Positions 32,931-45,233 of a stretch of DNA of 64,000 nucleotides are shown piece after piece (position 1 is the first letter of the stretch; each line of letters starts with the position of its first letter). The stretch spans positions 5,029,301 through 5,093,300 of the forward strand of contig CM030848.1 of NCBI GenBank assembly GCA_018105865.1, read 5' to 3'. A program made the position numbers and the translations under genes. Source of the DNA: Metaphire vulgaris (Eukaryota > Annelida > Clitellata > Crassiclitellata > Megascolecidae). The notes below the pieces were generated by a model that was given only the letters and a program-made list of their open reading frames with translations, did no database searches and had not been told where the DNA came from.

Positions 32931-33598
32931 TCCATCTAGATAGGGCTGTGAGACTGTGAGTTTGATGTGCAGATTTGTCGGGAAATATGCGGGACTCAGA
33001 GGTCCTAAATATGCGAGGGAAATGCGGGGAATGCGGACATTTTCCGTTTATGCGCATTAATTACACATTTATGCACCTTAAATCTGCGGAAGTTGCGGTA
33101 TTTTTCGGTGAAAAAGGGTAGACGAGCAAAAAGCTCATCCAGACAGGCGCTGATGATCCCTGTAAATCTATGCCTATAGTGATAGTATAGGCCTAGGCCT
33201 ATTAGGAAAATAGCAAAAGCGTGCTGTATACGTGACGAAAATGGCTTTTTAAAATGCGTACAAAATTGCCGCGTGTTTGTACAGAAATAACATATGCGGA
33301 GAAAACGGCTGATAATTCGGCGCATTAAAAATTTGCTAAATATGCCCCTATGCGATCGTATCATTATCATAAGACAATGAATTTTTATCTGCTACATGAT
33401 TATTGCAGTTCTAGCAGGTTGTGCTTTTTTAGTTAAGTGGGATGATAATACATGACATTAGTGAATAAAATGTCATATGTTGTAGGCCTAATAGGCCTAT
33501 TTCGCGAATTCGCGGTGAATTCGCGTCACTGCAATTTTTAATACAATAATACAATGCCGTGAATTTTGAACTTTTCGTCGTGAATTTTAACTGGTCTT

Positions 33599-33599
<1 letters not shown>

Positions 33600-33633
<34 letters not shown>

Positions 33634-33668
33634 CCACCACCATCATCATCATCATCGTCATCATCATT
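33600..33668. repeat. (ATC)n microsatellite
   Basis: An ATC triplet run with a short CAC interruption. Confidence 0.95.
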
Positions 33669-33788
33669 ATGAGTAGAGGAAGAAAATGGATGGCAAGTTT
33701 GAATTGGTCGCAGACTCATAAGTACAGCTGATGCTATGTTGATAATGCAACGCTGATTATGCAAATAGACAGACCATAATGATTGCCC

Positions 33789-34100
33789 CAGTGCTTATTC
33801 TAGCCATCTTGACTTTGGGGGGAGGGGAGTTTGAAATGTTTGGGGGCGCGGAGAAGGTTTGTCTGCCCAAAAACCTTGACGAGCAAAAAAGGTCATCATC
33901 ACATCCTTCCTTTTCTTTCAAATAGGCCTACTCTTCTATATGGTCATATCCTTCTCTTTTTCCAAAATTAAAGAAAACCCCTCTCGTCACACTTTTTTGG
34001 GGAAATTTCCATCCCCAATGCAACATATAGAAATTTCTGGGGGGAATTTTCAAACTTTGGGGGGAATCCCCCTCCCAAAAGGGCCTAGAATTAAACACTG
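33789..34100. mobile_element. TIR element, CAGTG(C/T)TTA-TTCTAG termini
   Basis: The left end CAGTGCTTATTCTAG is inverted at the right as CTAGAATTAAACACTG. The flanks GATTGCCC and GATAGCCC make an 8-bp duplication with one mismatch. It contains TGACGAGCAAAAAAGGTCA at 33877-33895. Confidence 0.78.
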
Positions 34101-34369
34101 GATAGCCCTGTATGTCTATCTCGAGAACTGGCGCCTATACCAGTAAATTCAAGCGTCGTTTCGTTTTAAGCATCCTGGAGTTAGTTAGCCTAAGGCTTCC
34201 TGTCTGAGCCAGTTTGGTTGAAGACCTGTGTTATCCGTCAGAAAGTTTCTGAGCAGTGATTATAACAGACAACGACCAGCACTTTGCAATTTCTTAGCCA
34301 GTCACAGTAAAGCAGCAACATTTCACATTTCGACACCACATTAGAAGTCGCCGCCATGTTCGGTTTCGG

Positions 34370-34432
34370 TTCGGTTAATTTGTTAACCGGTTAACCGAAT
34401 TTTTGTTTAGCCAGTTCGGTTAACCGTGTGCA
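34370..34432. repeat. Fragment related to the CCGAACCGAA hAT element
   Basis: GGTTCGGTTAA...GTTAACCGGTTAACCG is the same simple-repeat motif seen in the subterminal parts of the element at 287-1262. Confidence 0.5.
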
Positions 34433-35254
34433 TTCTTAAAAGGGGAGATGGCGTATAGATATTTTATAAGCAATGGCACGAATTTTTCATCGGATTTCTG
34501 ATTCCATTTCTCTTTCGTTCATCTTTGAAGTATTTCCGTTTTAGTAATTAATTTAGCGCCGTCTGTATGATGGAAGTCGATCTTTAGCCTCTTCATTCCC
34601 ATTTTTTCTGACTGCGAAGTATCAGGGCCTGTCTGTCTCAGTCTTAGTCTTCTCCAGTGGCGGTTCCACCATGTTGATGACTGGAGATGCATCTCCCCAC
34701 CGCGGGGTCTCGGATGACCTTTTCTGCTTGTCAACCTATTTTCCGGTGAGTTTTTAAAAAATTAGTGAAAAATACTGTGAATTACCTTCTTTTTTAAAGC
34801 TTGTCGACCTTTTTTGCAAGGCTTATTAACATTTAGTGGGCAAACAATGACCTTTTCTCCCTTTTCTTTTGCTTTTCTTCTTCACTTTGCATACCCAACA
34901 CCAACTTCCTATACATTTTTTCATCTCCCACCAAGAATTCCTGGAACCGCCACTGGTCTTCTCCAACGCCTTCTTCGCTTGCTTTGTCTCTTTCTGAACG
35001 TATGCTTCGTCGGTCGATTCGTTGACAAAAAGCATTAAACTCTGGCCGTTGGTTTCCCTGATTAGTTCGGTGATGATTTTCCTAAACCCCCGCCCACCCT
35101 CAATTGCACACGAATGACGGAAACCGACAGGAAGAGGAAGGCTGGCTGCCTCTCACCTCTGCCTGCTTCACATGGGAATATGGGCAGAAAATGACACAAA
35201 GGCAGTTATAAATTTGAAATTTGGTCAGGTTTATTAAATTATTACACGGTATAG

Positions 35255-35658
35255 GGGCTGTCCATTAATTACGTCAACAATTTAGGGGAGGGGGTTTGAA
35301 AAAGTTTGACAGTTGTTGACAGGGGGAGGGGAGGGGGTCCAAGAGAAGTTGACGTCAACAATTTCACTTTTTACAAATAATCAAAAAAAGGAAATTTTAT
35401 GGAATACTACTTATTACAATGGAAAAAAGCATGGCAAAAAGGTCATCACCACCACATTTTGACACTCGATGAGAAAAAAGGGAACAATTAATGGTCATCA
35501 CCACAAAAATTATAACCTTGTTATTGGGACCTGTCATTGATCTTTGGGGTCAAAGTTTTGACGTAATTATGGGGGGGTTGAGTGAAAGTTGACAGTTGTT
35601 GACAAGGGGAGGGGGTCAAAAATGCCCCAAAATTGTTGACAAAATTAATGGACAGCCC
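35255..35658. mobile_element. TIR element GGGCTGTCCATTAATTACG..., uninterrupted copy
   Basis: Inverted ends GGGCTGTCCATTAATT and AATTAATGGACAGCCC. The interior is G-rich (GGGGGAGGGG) with two TTGTTGACA blocks. It is the reference for the LINE-interrupted copy at 4200-5298. Relatives start at 828 and span 59863-60210. Confidence 0.85.
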
Positions 35659-36278
35659 ATTATATAATGAAGCAATGAAGCTCCTGTTATAATAAAAGTT
35701 TACACGCTATAATTATATATAATGTAATTGAAAATTTATAAAATATAATTAAAAGAAGATTTTGTTCTTGGCCACCATCAATTAATGCAGCTATTATACT
35801 AGTTACTAAAACTAAGCAGCTAGCAGATCTAATTAAACATTTTGAGCTAGTCGTATGCTATAGAAAGATTGTTTTGATAGAAATCCGTGTATGCATTATC
35901 GCCTCTGAATTCGCGTGCATTGCGTTCAGCCTGGGGCGTCTGAGTGTTAGAATGTCGCCTGTCCCATGTTCTTCAGCTGTCGATGCATCTGTGTCGTGGC
36001 GCAGAATTCACAACACGCCACCGTAAAGATGTCTTTACAAATCGACCCCTACAGCAGATAGAGACAATCAAGTTTCTATTCTAGGAATACAGTTATATTA
36101 CTGTTGAATCTAAAATATGACGGGTTCGGAAAACAAAACCGCAGACCCAAATATGAGTTTATGTTCAGAAGACTCGACATTAACTTCCTAAGCACCGTGG
36201 CCATGTAAATTATAGAAACTATGCATAGCAGAATTTTCAATGGACCAACTAGCTAAGGTAATGGTCTCCCACCTCTCC

Positions 36279-36462
36279 CAGTGGCGGCTCCACAGGGAGG
36301 GTCTGGGGCCCGTGCACCCTATTGAGTGCCTGGCCCCCCCCCAGTGGCCCTCCTGTTGGGACCCTATACTACATACCTAACAACAAAATTTAATGGTTGG
36401 CCCCATGATTAGAAGTTGCCACCCCAAAGGCCCCCACTTGCCAAATCCTGGAGCCGCCACTG
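36279..36462. mobile_element. MITE CAGTGGCGGCTCCA, second copy
   Basis: The same termini and interior as 1601-1792. Insertion next to a TC-rich tract blurs the target duplication (ACCTCTCC / CCTCTCTC). Confidence 0.85.
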
Positions 36463-36477
36463 CCTCTCTCTCACTCT

Positions 36478-36482
36478 CTGTA

Positions 36483-36538
<56 letters not shown>
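36478..36538. repeat. TGTC / TC / AC microsatellite
   Basis: A compound tract of TGTC tetramers, TC dinucleotides and AC dinucleotides adjacent to the MITE end. Confidence 0.92.
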
Positions 36539-36635
36539 TGTTTCGTGGTTCATCTCTCTGGTCCGAGGTAACGACGGGTAAGTCATTTGTAAATTCTAAT
36601 AGAAGACCCTGATTAGGTCGCCCATACCTAAATAC

Positions 36636-37074
36636 CAGTGGCGCAGTTAGGGGCGGGGGCAGTCCTGCTCCGGGCGTCACGTTCAGTAGCATCGTTTCGC
36701 TTTTTTCTTGAGGGGCAAGATAATTTTTGCCTAATGTTGGCAAATTTTGGACAATCTTGGGTCAATTTTGGGCCAATTTGGGGCCAGTTTTGAGCCAATT
36801 TTGGCAAATTTGTAAATTTTTGACATTGTTTGTAAATTTTTGGCGATTTCTTTGCACATTTCACATTAAGTTATTTATTTAATACATCATAAATTATTTC
36901 TTAATTTCCTTGGGGGCACGACCCCCTGCCCCCAAATGACGCCCCTGGTCACGTTCCTAGGGGCGGCATTTTGAGAGATAAAAAGCTGCTCAGACTTTTT
37001 CAGGCGATGAACAGAATTTTCAAATTTTTTCCACACTTCGGCCCCGAGGGGCGCCAATCCACTCCTCGCCACTG
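36636..37074. mobile_element. TIR element, CAGTGGCG termini with GGCAAATTTTGG interior
   Basis: The left end CAGTGGCGCAGTTAGGGGCG and the complement of the right end, CAGTGGCGAGGAGTGG, are inverted. The flanks TAAATACC and TAAATAAT are a partial duplication. The interior has the TTTTGGCAAA block (36720-36850) also found at 28940 and 59260. Confidence 0.72.
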
Positions 37075-37079
37075 TTAAA

Positions 37080-37561
37080 TAATCCGTTTATTCTATTCTA
37101 TTCTTTATGGCAATTTGTATAGCGCGGTAACATAGCAAGGGTCAAAGTCAAGAGCGCTTTACAGTGATGTTAACAAGGACCGACCTTGAGTTTATTAAGG
37201 ACGAGGATAAGGATTAGGACCGACCCCCAAGGACGAGGATAAGGACAAGGACCGAACCCCAAGGACGAGGATAAGGACGAGGACCGACCCTCCAGGACGA
37301 GGACAAGGACGAGGACTTACGTCGCAAGCACAAGGACCACAAGGACTGACCCCCAAGGACAAGGATCAAGGACAAGGACCAACCTCTGTCAGACAAAAAA
37401 GTTAGAAAGGAAAAACCAAACACAATTTAATTTCGAATCACAACATTAGAAAAGGAAAAAAAATTTTTTAACATAATGTAGTCAACAGCAATGCTGCATT
37501 TCAAATGCGCCTTTGACTTTAGCCACCTAGCTATGTTACTGCGCTTAAGAAATTGTCAGGT

Positions 37562-37632
<71 letters not shown>

Positions 37633-38330
37633 AAAAAGTGTTTCCAGCAGCTGATCAGTCATGCACACACGGTGAGGTCTAATTATGAGACCACTTTGCG
37701 AAAACACTCGTTCAACTGGAACTGATGTCGCTGGGCAACAAAGAATTCTGCTAAAGAATCAACTCTTCAACTGGTATTATAAAGGAAACAATGACTAAAC
37801 ATTTAGAGTAACTCAAAGCAAGTATGTAGCCAAAATATAAATCCACATACTACTCTTGCCTTGGAACATAATTATCAGTACAATTGAAAATGGTATACAA
37901 ATAATTTGGTCCTTATAAGGACTTTTCAAGGACTAAGTTACAAGGACCAGGACAAGGACCGATCTGCAAGGACGAGGATAAGGACGAGGACTGACTCCCC
38001 AAGAACGAGGACAAGGACGAGGACTTCAAATTGGTCCTTAAGGAGTCCTTAAGGACAAGGACCAGGACAAGGATTAACATCACTGGCGCTTTACACGGAA
38101 CAATGGAACGAAATATTAAAAACGTACGTCTTGAGTTTAATCGCAAACGACTCGAAGGAGGTGACGGTGGTCACCGAGTCCGCAAGCGAGTTCCATAACA
38201 GAGGATTGCCTCGAGTGACGGATCTCTCTCGGAACTTAACATGTCTTAGACGGAGGGGGACATACAGCACGGACCGCGTACTTGACCTCAGGTGAAGGCG
38301 TCGGTCGGTCATCGTCGGTTAGACTCTACA
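37080..38330 (-). mobile_element. L2/CR1-like LINE 3' end, split by a hAT element
   Basis: Minus-strand segment 38330-38086 encodes NPLLWNSLADSVTTVTSFES and KLKTYVF, the conserved end of a CR1/L2 ORF2. Its 3' UTR resumes at 37153 after the inserted element and ends near an ATTCT microsatellite at 37085. Confidence 0.8.
37162..38085. mobile_element. AAGGAC-rich hAT-derived element, copy 3
   Basis: Termini CAGTGATGTTAACAAGGACC and GGATTAACATCACTG, perfect 8-bp duplication GCGCTTTA (37154-37161 and 38086-38093). Interior as in copy 2. It is inserted in a LINE 3' UTR. Confidence 0.93.
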
Positions 38331-38599
38331 TTAGTCTCCACTGCATCTAAGCCCTATAGGCCCTATAGGACTCAGTGATCGTCCAGTAGAAGCCGGAGAC
38401 TGTACTTGCCCGGATGCCGTACATGGATCGCACTTTGGTTCTCATCGGAATGATGAAGCAATGTTGACAGCAGAACGGTCCACAGGCGTTCTCATTCATC
38501 TCAGACGCCAGAGTGCAGAGGAAGCACTGATGACAACAGTACGCGTAAATACCTTCGTTTGTAAATCACACAAATGACACGTCTCAATCAATCAGTCAA

Positions 38600-38822
38600 A
38601 TGAATGAATCAATCAATCAATCATTGTTGTTAGGTGCCTTTGACTTTAGCCTTAGTTATGCCTACGGCGCCGAATAAATTGTCCTGTATAAATAAAATAA
38701 ATAAATAATCAATCAACCAACCAACCAGTCAGTCAGTCAATCAATCAGTCAGTCAGCCAGTCAGTCAATCAATCAATCAGTCAGCCAGTCAGTCAATCAA
38801 TCAGTCAATCAATCAATAAACT
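38600..38822. repeat. (TCAA/TCAG)n tetranucleotide tract
   Basis: Tandem TCAA, CCAA and TCAG tetramers with a short non-repetitive break (38625-38680). Confidence 0.9.
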
Positions 38823-38829
38823 TCTATGG

Positions 38830-41480
38830 TGCCACTATCATAAGGCCCAGGGCATCATCCGATGGCGCACCAAATCCAAATTGAATTAAAGCCAGGTCAA
38901 GACGGAAAGATCAGTCAGAAAAGGCGGGGGAGAAATCTAAGGATTCTAAGGTGGATAAGCCAAGTCAAACAGGTATGTAGATCAGACCTATCATTGACCG
39001 ATCTTAATCGACAGAGGCAGATTACCTCCACTCTAACATTTTCCAACTCTGGGGGGGGCTGGACATGCGCAAACTAACATTTATTGCCTCCTCTGTAAGA
39101 TCGTCTAAATCAGTGGGGACGACTTTAAATAGTCCAACGTCCGGCAAATCGAACATGTAGTGTTATTTTTGTGCGATGCGATTGCTGTTTTCCTAATTTG
39201 TGGCGTCAAAGTGGACCGGTGTTGGAGGAAATTTAAGGTGGCCTCTAGATATGCTAGATAGTGTTTACTCTAGAGTGCATACTGCCACCAGTTTCGGGTA
39301 CAAAAAGAGGCGGAATATTCTACGTTAGCTAATCGCCAATCGGATTTTGAGTTTCATCTGCCAGTCAGTTTAATTAAATAAACTGAAATGTCAGATTGCG
39401 GCTCGAAGAGTGAAAAGGAACCATCGGGCTCCATACAATTCTCAAAGATCTACACAATGCTGGATCAATTCGGTCTATTCGGGCGTCCAAATATTTTCGA
39501 TTTGCCAAAGGCTTGTGCGTCAAAGACGATCCTCCGAGATAGCCAGGAGTTCTTATGCAAAAATAATCAGATCAGACTGACTTTGTCAGAAATTGGCTAT
39601 TTCCTGCGCCTCTGTGTGATCTAATCAATCACTAAAATTGTAGCTAATATCGTAAAGCATTGAGCAGTAGAGATTAGCCATGCATTACGATTTCCAATTC
39701 AGCTCCATCGGATCAGCATGTCACCATGTAGAAGCCTAGGTATCACTTTATGGCCTAAAATAATTCCGGAACCAGCTGGGCAAATTTGGAAGTGATTAAG
39801 GTGAACTTTTACTGGGACATTTTGAAAATCGTTTTTTGGTGTTATATTACATTCTATATGTAACATCCCTTGGTTTTCAGAATATTTTCACGTCAGGTTT
39901 GGAAATTAATAATACGATCGTTGGATTAAGTCAGGAAAATTTTACATAAGCGCTCAATAATTATTGTGATAATTATTCAGGCATTCGACGTGGAAGAGTC
40001 GGCAAATGAGATTTCGAGACTTTTAAGTTTTCCTTACAACAATTTTCTCAAATTTATCATTTTCAGTCCGCCTAGATTATTTTAACCCTGCTTTTCGGCA
40101 TCACAATTTCAAATTTTAGACGTCGTTAAAGTGTTGGAAAATTATTCAAAACTGCATAATGTAATTTTTAAAATTTACTATATCTCCGGCTATATAAAAG
40201 CTGGGAAGACGTGGCATACACCATTCTTTAGCTTTTGTATTGCTCTTTTTAACCATCCGTGCCAAGAAAAAAAATCTGGGGTAGGGTCCACTTTACGGCC
40301 TAAAATAGCGCCCCTCCGAAATTGTTTTCTAAGCTTCGTAGCAGAACTTTTTCAGCTGTAACCTCATTTGTGTCAGCGGCAAATTTGTAGGGGAATGTCA
40401 GTGGAACAAAATAAATCAAAAATTTTGAAAATCTGACCACATTTGGTAGAGATATATTACTTCTAATCTAACCCGAACAGCCCTTGGTTTTCTCGGCGGT
40501 ATTTTCTACACCCCGGTCCCAAAGAGTACTTATTACTTAGGACAGAGAGCCCTACTGACACTAAAAGAGGTGTCATCTATCCAATGGATAGATACTAAAG
40601 CGATTTCTGACATAAAATGTATCTAATACGTAGACCCACTATTGACGAACGACTAGGAAGCCTACAGGACATGTCCCGGACTTTGGGTCAAAATAACGGC
40701 AGATAACGTTTGACGTGTCCCAGACATCATCCCCTGTTAATTAAGAGGTTTTAAGAAAAGTTCTCTTCGGTAACAAAGCCCATGACCAGAAATGATTTGT
40801 CCCTGCATTTTGCGCCCTACGCTTTTTAACAACACAAGGCAAACAAATATCATAAAATAATAATATTATTTCATCTATAAGTAGCTTGCGTCGTTTTATT
40901 AACTAAAGGTGTCGCTGAGAGAGAGATTTTTAAATCACTAATTTCATTGTAATTTAAAAAGTTAATTTCTCCACCTGACTTAAGATGCTGTACATTTGCT
41001 ACCGCTCTTAGTTCCGTAATTTATTCTAATTAAATTCAGAAGATTAATAAACATTTGATCTGGAATGATTTGTACGGTTTAGTTGACTTTTTCATTTGAA
41101 GTCGTAAAGCGCTCGACTGACATTCGCCAGAGAGCGCAATCTTACAGCAGGGTTCTAATTTGAAGGGCTCTTGTTTCAAGCCATTTTTTCTTGTTTCATT
41201 AATTCTAAAATTGTCATTTTTATTATCATGATTGTTTTAACTTCGGCCTCATTATGTCTGATTTCCTAAGAGTTTATGTCTCTGAGTCACATGGGCCTAA
41301 GTCTATTTAGTCGTTCTTTTATTAACGTATTGGCTGTTCTATTTCGCAAATGCGCTGCTCGCAATCCCTATGCGCCTACTGTGCCTACAGATAGGCCTAT
41401 CTTTAGGCCTACTACAGTCGTTGTCTGCCGTTAGTAAGTGCCAAGGTAAATGAACTGATCCACATGTTTCAGTGTTTTTA
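38830..41480. other. Non-coding stretch with a faint diverged duplication
   Basis: No gene recognised. An open frame at 39388-39624 (78 codons, starts MSDCGSKSEKEPSGS) has no domain I know. Two diverged segments near 39740-39890 and 40285-40500 share GGCCTAAAATA and CCCTTGGTTTTC strings in the same order, so an old 550-bp duplication is possible. Confidence 0.35.
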
Positions 41481-41496
41481 GCCTAATTATACGTCT

Positions 41497-41775
41497 ATGA
41501 TGTCTTCGGTGCTCTTAGCCATCAACTTCGCCTTGTTCTTATTTGCTTATTGCCCAAAGCTTTTGAGGCTTGATGCGCATCTGTCAACAGTTCATGCAGG
41601 AGTTGTGCTTTTCCTTCTGGCTATGGTACTTGACAACTTATTTAGCGCCGTGGCATGGCGAAGGCCAGAGGCAAGGGCTCTATCAACAACGCTGACAAAT
41701 CGACATGGAAAGGAAAATGTTGGTCTTGAGGGCCAATCCGCTCAGATGGCACGAAAGAAGTCACTGCCGTGTTGA
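41497..41775 (+). CDS. Unrecognised small ORF with two hydrophobic segments
   Basis: 92 codons starting MMSSVLLAINFALFLFAYC, with a second hydrophobic segment (HAGVVLFLLAMVLDNLFSAV) and a basic tail. After its TGA the same frame stays open for 44 more codons to 41910, including FREEMFRRRVSENAERMLKD. It could be a small membrane protein, a transposon remnant or a chance frame; no homologue is recognised and no splice sites are defined. Confidence 0.25.
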   Translation: MMSSVLLAINFALFLFAYCPKLLRLDAHLSTVHAGVVLFLLAMVLDNLFSAVAWRRPEARALSTTLTNRHGKENVGLEGQSAQMARKKSLPC

Positions 41776-42036
41776 AATCGGGCAGTGAGCCTTCAGAAGG
41801 CGGTCTTCCGCGAGGAGATGTTCCGTCGAAGAGTCAGCGAAAACGCAGAAAGGATGTTGAAGGACCGCATGGATGCTGAGAAAATTCTCCGCGTGGCGAA
41901 AATCAAGTGACGAATCCTTGAGGGCGGTCATCTGCGAGACAGTAATCCATCGCCGAACTTGACGGGAACCGACTGAAGATGGAATTCCGCGAGCGAACTG
42001 GAACAGTCTTTGTCCTTTATTATTTATAGCCTGTAG

Positions 42037-42359
42037 CAGTGGCGTCAGTCTGTGGTAAAAGTTGTGAGGGTCCACCCGTTGTTGTGCCTAACCCTAACCC
42101 TGACCCTAACCTTAACCCTAACTCTTTTGGCATAATTCTTACAGTGTATTACTTATTAATGTTCCAAAAACATTTGCTGATAATATCTACGTGTATTATC
42201 TATCCAGCACATCAATTTATTAAATAACATGTATAATCGTACAACAGTACAATACAGATTTATTCAGATTTTTGTGAGGGTCAAATGCATTGTGGACCCT
42301 CACAACCAAATTTTTGTGAGGGTCCGGACCCTAGGACCCTCACGGGATCGACGCCTATG
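42037..42359. mobile_element. TIR element with telomere-like core
   Basis: Ends CAGTGGCGTC and GACGCCTATG, flanked by GCCTGTAG and GACTGTAG (8 bp, one mismatch). The interior carries CCCTAACCCTGACCCTAACC at 42090-42125 and three GTGAGGGTCC blocks, in both orientations. Confidence 0.72.
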
Positions 42360-42369
42360 GACTGTAGGC

Positions 42370-44670
42370 TCCGTCGACGGGCTGATGGCTTAGATAAATG
42401 GCGAGCCAACCACGCCTTCAGTCCATTCATTTAAGGGGTCCATGGTTGGTCTTGTGCTGAACTTGTGAGTTGCTGCATGAGCCGAAGTACAACCGGACTT
42501 TCTTTAGTCTCTACATCCTTTTAAAGTCTGCCTTGCTGCTTTCCCACTCCCACACTTGACTTGACTAATGACTAATCTTTAGAAATGACTTTGCGCGGCT
42601 GACCACTAAACTTCGACTATAGCTATTTCAACTGTAGATTAAGCGCCTAGGAATAAGCAGCTACTGATGTACGCCTACCTACTTTCGAAGCATTATAGGC
42701 CCATACAAATTCACGAAATAGGCCTATTACTTACGTACTTTTTGCCCAAGATACATAAAATTTTAGGTCTCAATTATGTTCGTTATCATTGCCGGAAGTT
42801 GGATATCTGTTTCGCTGCTGAAAATTGTACGAGAAACTCGAAAATAAAAGGCTTTTATACGTTGTCAATTCTGAACATTATATTTTATAAATAAAATCTA
42901 CAGATTTCATCTCAACCATTTACATATTATTCCTTTGACAATTGGCGGGATCTTCTTAGAAATTCATTTCATCCTCTCACCAAGAGTTCTTGGAGCCGCC
43001 ACTGCAAGCCTTCATAGATTACGGCGATTTCTTTGTGTTAAATTGAAAGGAGTCGAATAATAAATATTTACAAAAAAGTTGCAAAATAGTTGGAAATAGT
43101 TTAACTACTTTAAAAAGTTTAATTTAACTTTTTCTTGAAAATTTTAACTAATAGTTAAAATAATAGTTTAACTACAAATATTTAGTTGAAAAAGTTTAGT
43201 GTTACTACTTTTTCCCAACTAGTGCCCATCACTGGTCCTACCAGATGAAAGGTAAATATACAAAATTTTCTTTGATTCTTATCAAAATATGAAGGTAAAC
43301 TACAAATTCTAGTCTGGCTGAAATACAATAATTACTAGGCCTATCGTTAATAAGCCTATTGTTTTATCTCTAAATAAATTAGGCAAACTACCTAAGAGAA
43401 AGCGTAGAGCCGTAGACCCTATATACGCCACCACAAAGAACATTAATCACAGCGGCCTCAGCAAATTGCAGCCACAATCAGTTTACTTCGAAAATGTTAC
43501 AATCAATTAACCTGGTTTTATGGCTATAATTTTATGGTTATAGTTTTATGGCTATTCAGTGCTTAATAAGCGGAATGGGTCCTATACCGTCAAATTTTAT
43601 GGTTCCACGACAACTCGCCTACAGACTTCTGGTCGGCCGGTAATAGCCTATAGTAGGTCTACTAGGATAGCCTACTTGGTCTACTGACAATAGGTCTATC
43701 GCATACTTGGTCGACGGACACTAGACCTCTACCATGATAACTGGTCTACCATAGCATTTGAGCTTCGGGAATAGTTTGCGCACCTCTTCTGTTTTCTGGA
43801 GCGCCTTTACACTAGAAAACGAAATTGCGGTGCTGGATAAATAGAAATATGCTTTGCTGTATATTATAAAATTGATATGACTGAAATAATGGCGATTCAA
43901 TTCGAGTGCTAGATATTGGTAGCCAGTTGCATAGCAGAGCATTTGCTTCATAGGCCGATTATTAAATTGATACAACTACAATAATAACGTTTTTCTGACA
44001 CAAACACTCAGATCTAGTTCGTTTTAATCACAGTCAAACAGTCTCCCCAGTCCATGTGCACTGTGCAGTTAAGAGGAAACGGTTTAGCTGCGATTAAATT
44101 GAAGTGTATGGTCTAAAATACTATTTACCAATCAGCGAAAAGAAATCAAAGTGATAATGATTCAGTTCGAGTGTTAGATGTCGGTAGACCACTTAGACCA
44201 TGAAGCAGTGCTCTTTCTGTATGAAATTATGCCGGTTTAAATTTTATTGAGGTTGATTATTGAAATTATTTGTTTTCCGTGACATTCATGGATCAATTCG
44301 AGCATTCGATGTCGGTAGACCAGTTAATTATCACAGTAGCCCTAGCGCTGGTCGAAAATTTGGAGTCGGAACGTTTGCAGAAAGTTTTGGCGTAGGCTAC
44401 ATAATTATTTGCTGATACCTGATCTAAAACTAAATTACCTCTGACAAATCAGAATACCTCCAGAACTTACTTACCCTGCTAGGCGAATGTAGGAAACACG
44501 TAGGCCTAAACAAAATGTGAGTCAATTCATTCAGGTACAGTCGAGGTATATGACCTCACAAAAGTCTTTCGGGCAGTGAGTCATATCTGCGTTGAAAGAT
44601 TCCGCGTAGAATTTCAAATTAGTTATTAGTAGGATGCGCAGATTTTAAAAAGTCTAAAACCACGACGTTG
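42370..44670. other. No gene recognised
   Basis: Intergenic DNA, A+T-rich with several TAGGCCTA palindromes. A TGGAGCCGCCACTG MITE end lies at about 42991-43004. The downstream exons of the PLAC8-like gene (minus strand) may lie here or below, but I could not find their cysteine-rich signature. Confidence 0.35.
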
Positions 44671-44679
44671 CATTCTTAC

Positions 44680-44882
44680 AGCTGCAGCAGTCTTCGAAGC
44701 ATCCGCAGAGACCTGTGCTCCATTCCATGACGTTTTGTGGTTGACCGGACGGGGAATGATGCCCCGGTTGGTTCATGACGACAACCGTCTGCTGCTGCTG
44801 CTGGATAGGAGGCGGATGGGAGTAGTGACCACCCTCCATCTTCGACGACCTTTTCTACCGCTCTCCGAATCGTTTGCTCGTC
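44680..44882 (-). CDS. First coding exon of a PLAC8/cornifelin-like gene
   Basis: The exon follows ATGTTGCGTTTCAG and ends GCAGCT|GTAAGA. From the ATG at 44839 it encodes MEGGHYSHPPPIQQQQQ, then TVVVMNQPGHHSPSGQPQN and WSTGLCGCFEDCCSC. The VVV.QPG...PQ...W.TGLC.CF.DC pattern is the N-terminus of the PLAC8 (Cys-rich) family, small membrane-associated proteins. The rest of the cysteine-rich domain should be on later exons at lower coordinates; none was located, so the gene is partial here or broken. Confidence 0.75.
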
Positions 44883-45233
44883 CTGAAACGCAACATTCCG
44901 GCATTCAACTGGAGCGATGGAGTTTACTGTGTAAAGCACGCCATAGCGCTATTTAAAGTGGCTTAGGACAGTGTTTCTCAAACTGTAGGTCGCAGGGCAC
45001 AGTCTGTAGGGGTAGCGCAAAATTAGAATCAAAAGTGTCCTTTTCTAACCAATACCACAATGTCACAAGACTTGAAAGTTGCAAGCAGGCTTACAGTAGA
45101 TTTTAAGAAATTTATGTCTGCAATCCTTCATACACGGCCTATATTAAAATGATTAGATTTTTATCCAATTTTAGTTGACAATTAAGTTTGCAGGGTCGCG
45201 GCATGTTACAAAGCCGCTGAAGTGGGTCGCAGT

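Noticed and set aside
44654..44679. Continuation of the PLAC8-like frame to the stop at 44654
   Set aside because: GTAAGA at 44679-44674 is a good donor exactly where the family sequence should continue with cysteines; the printed tail is intronic.
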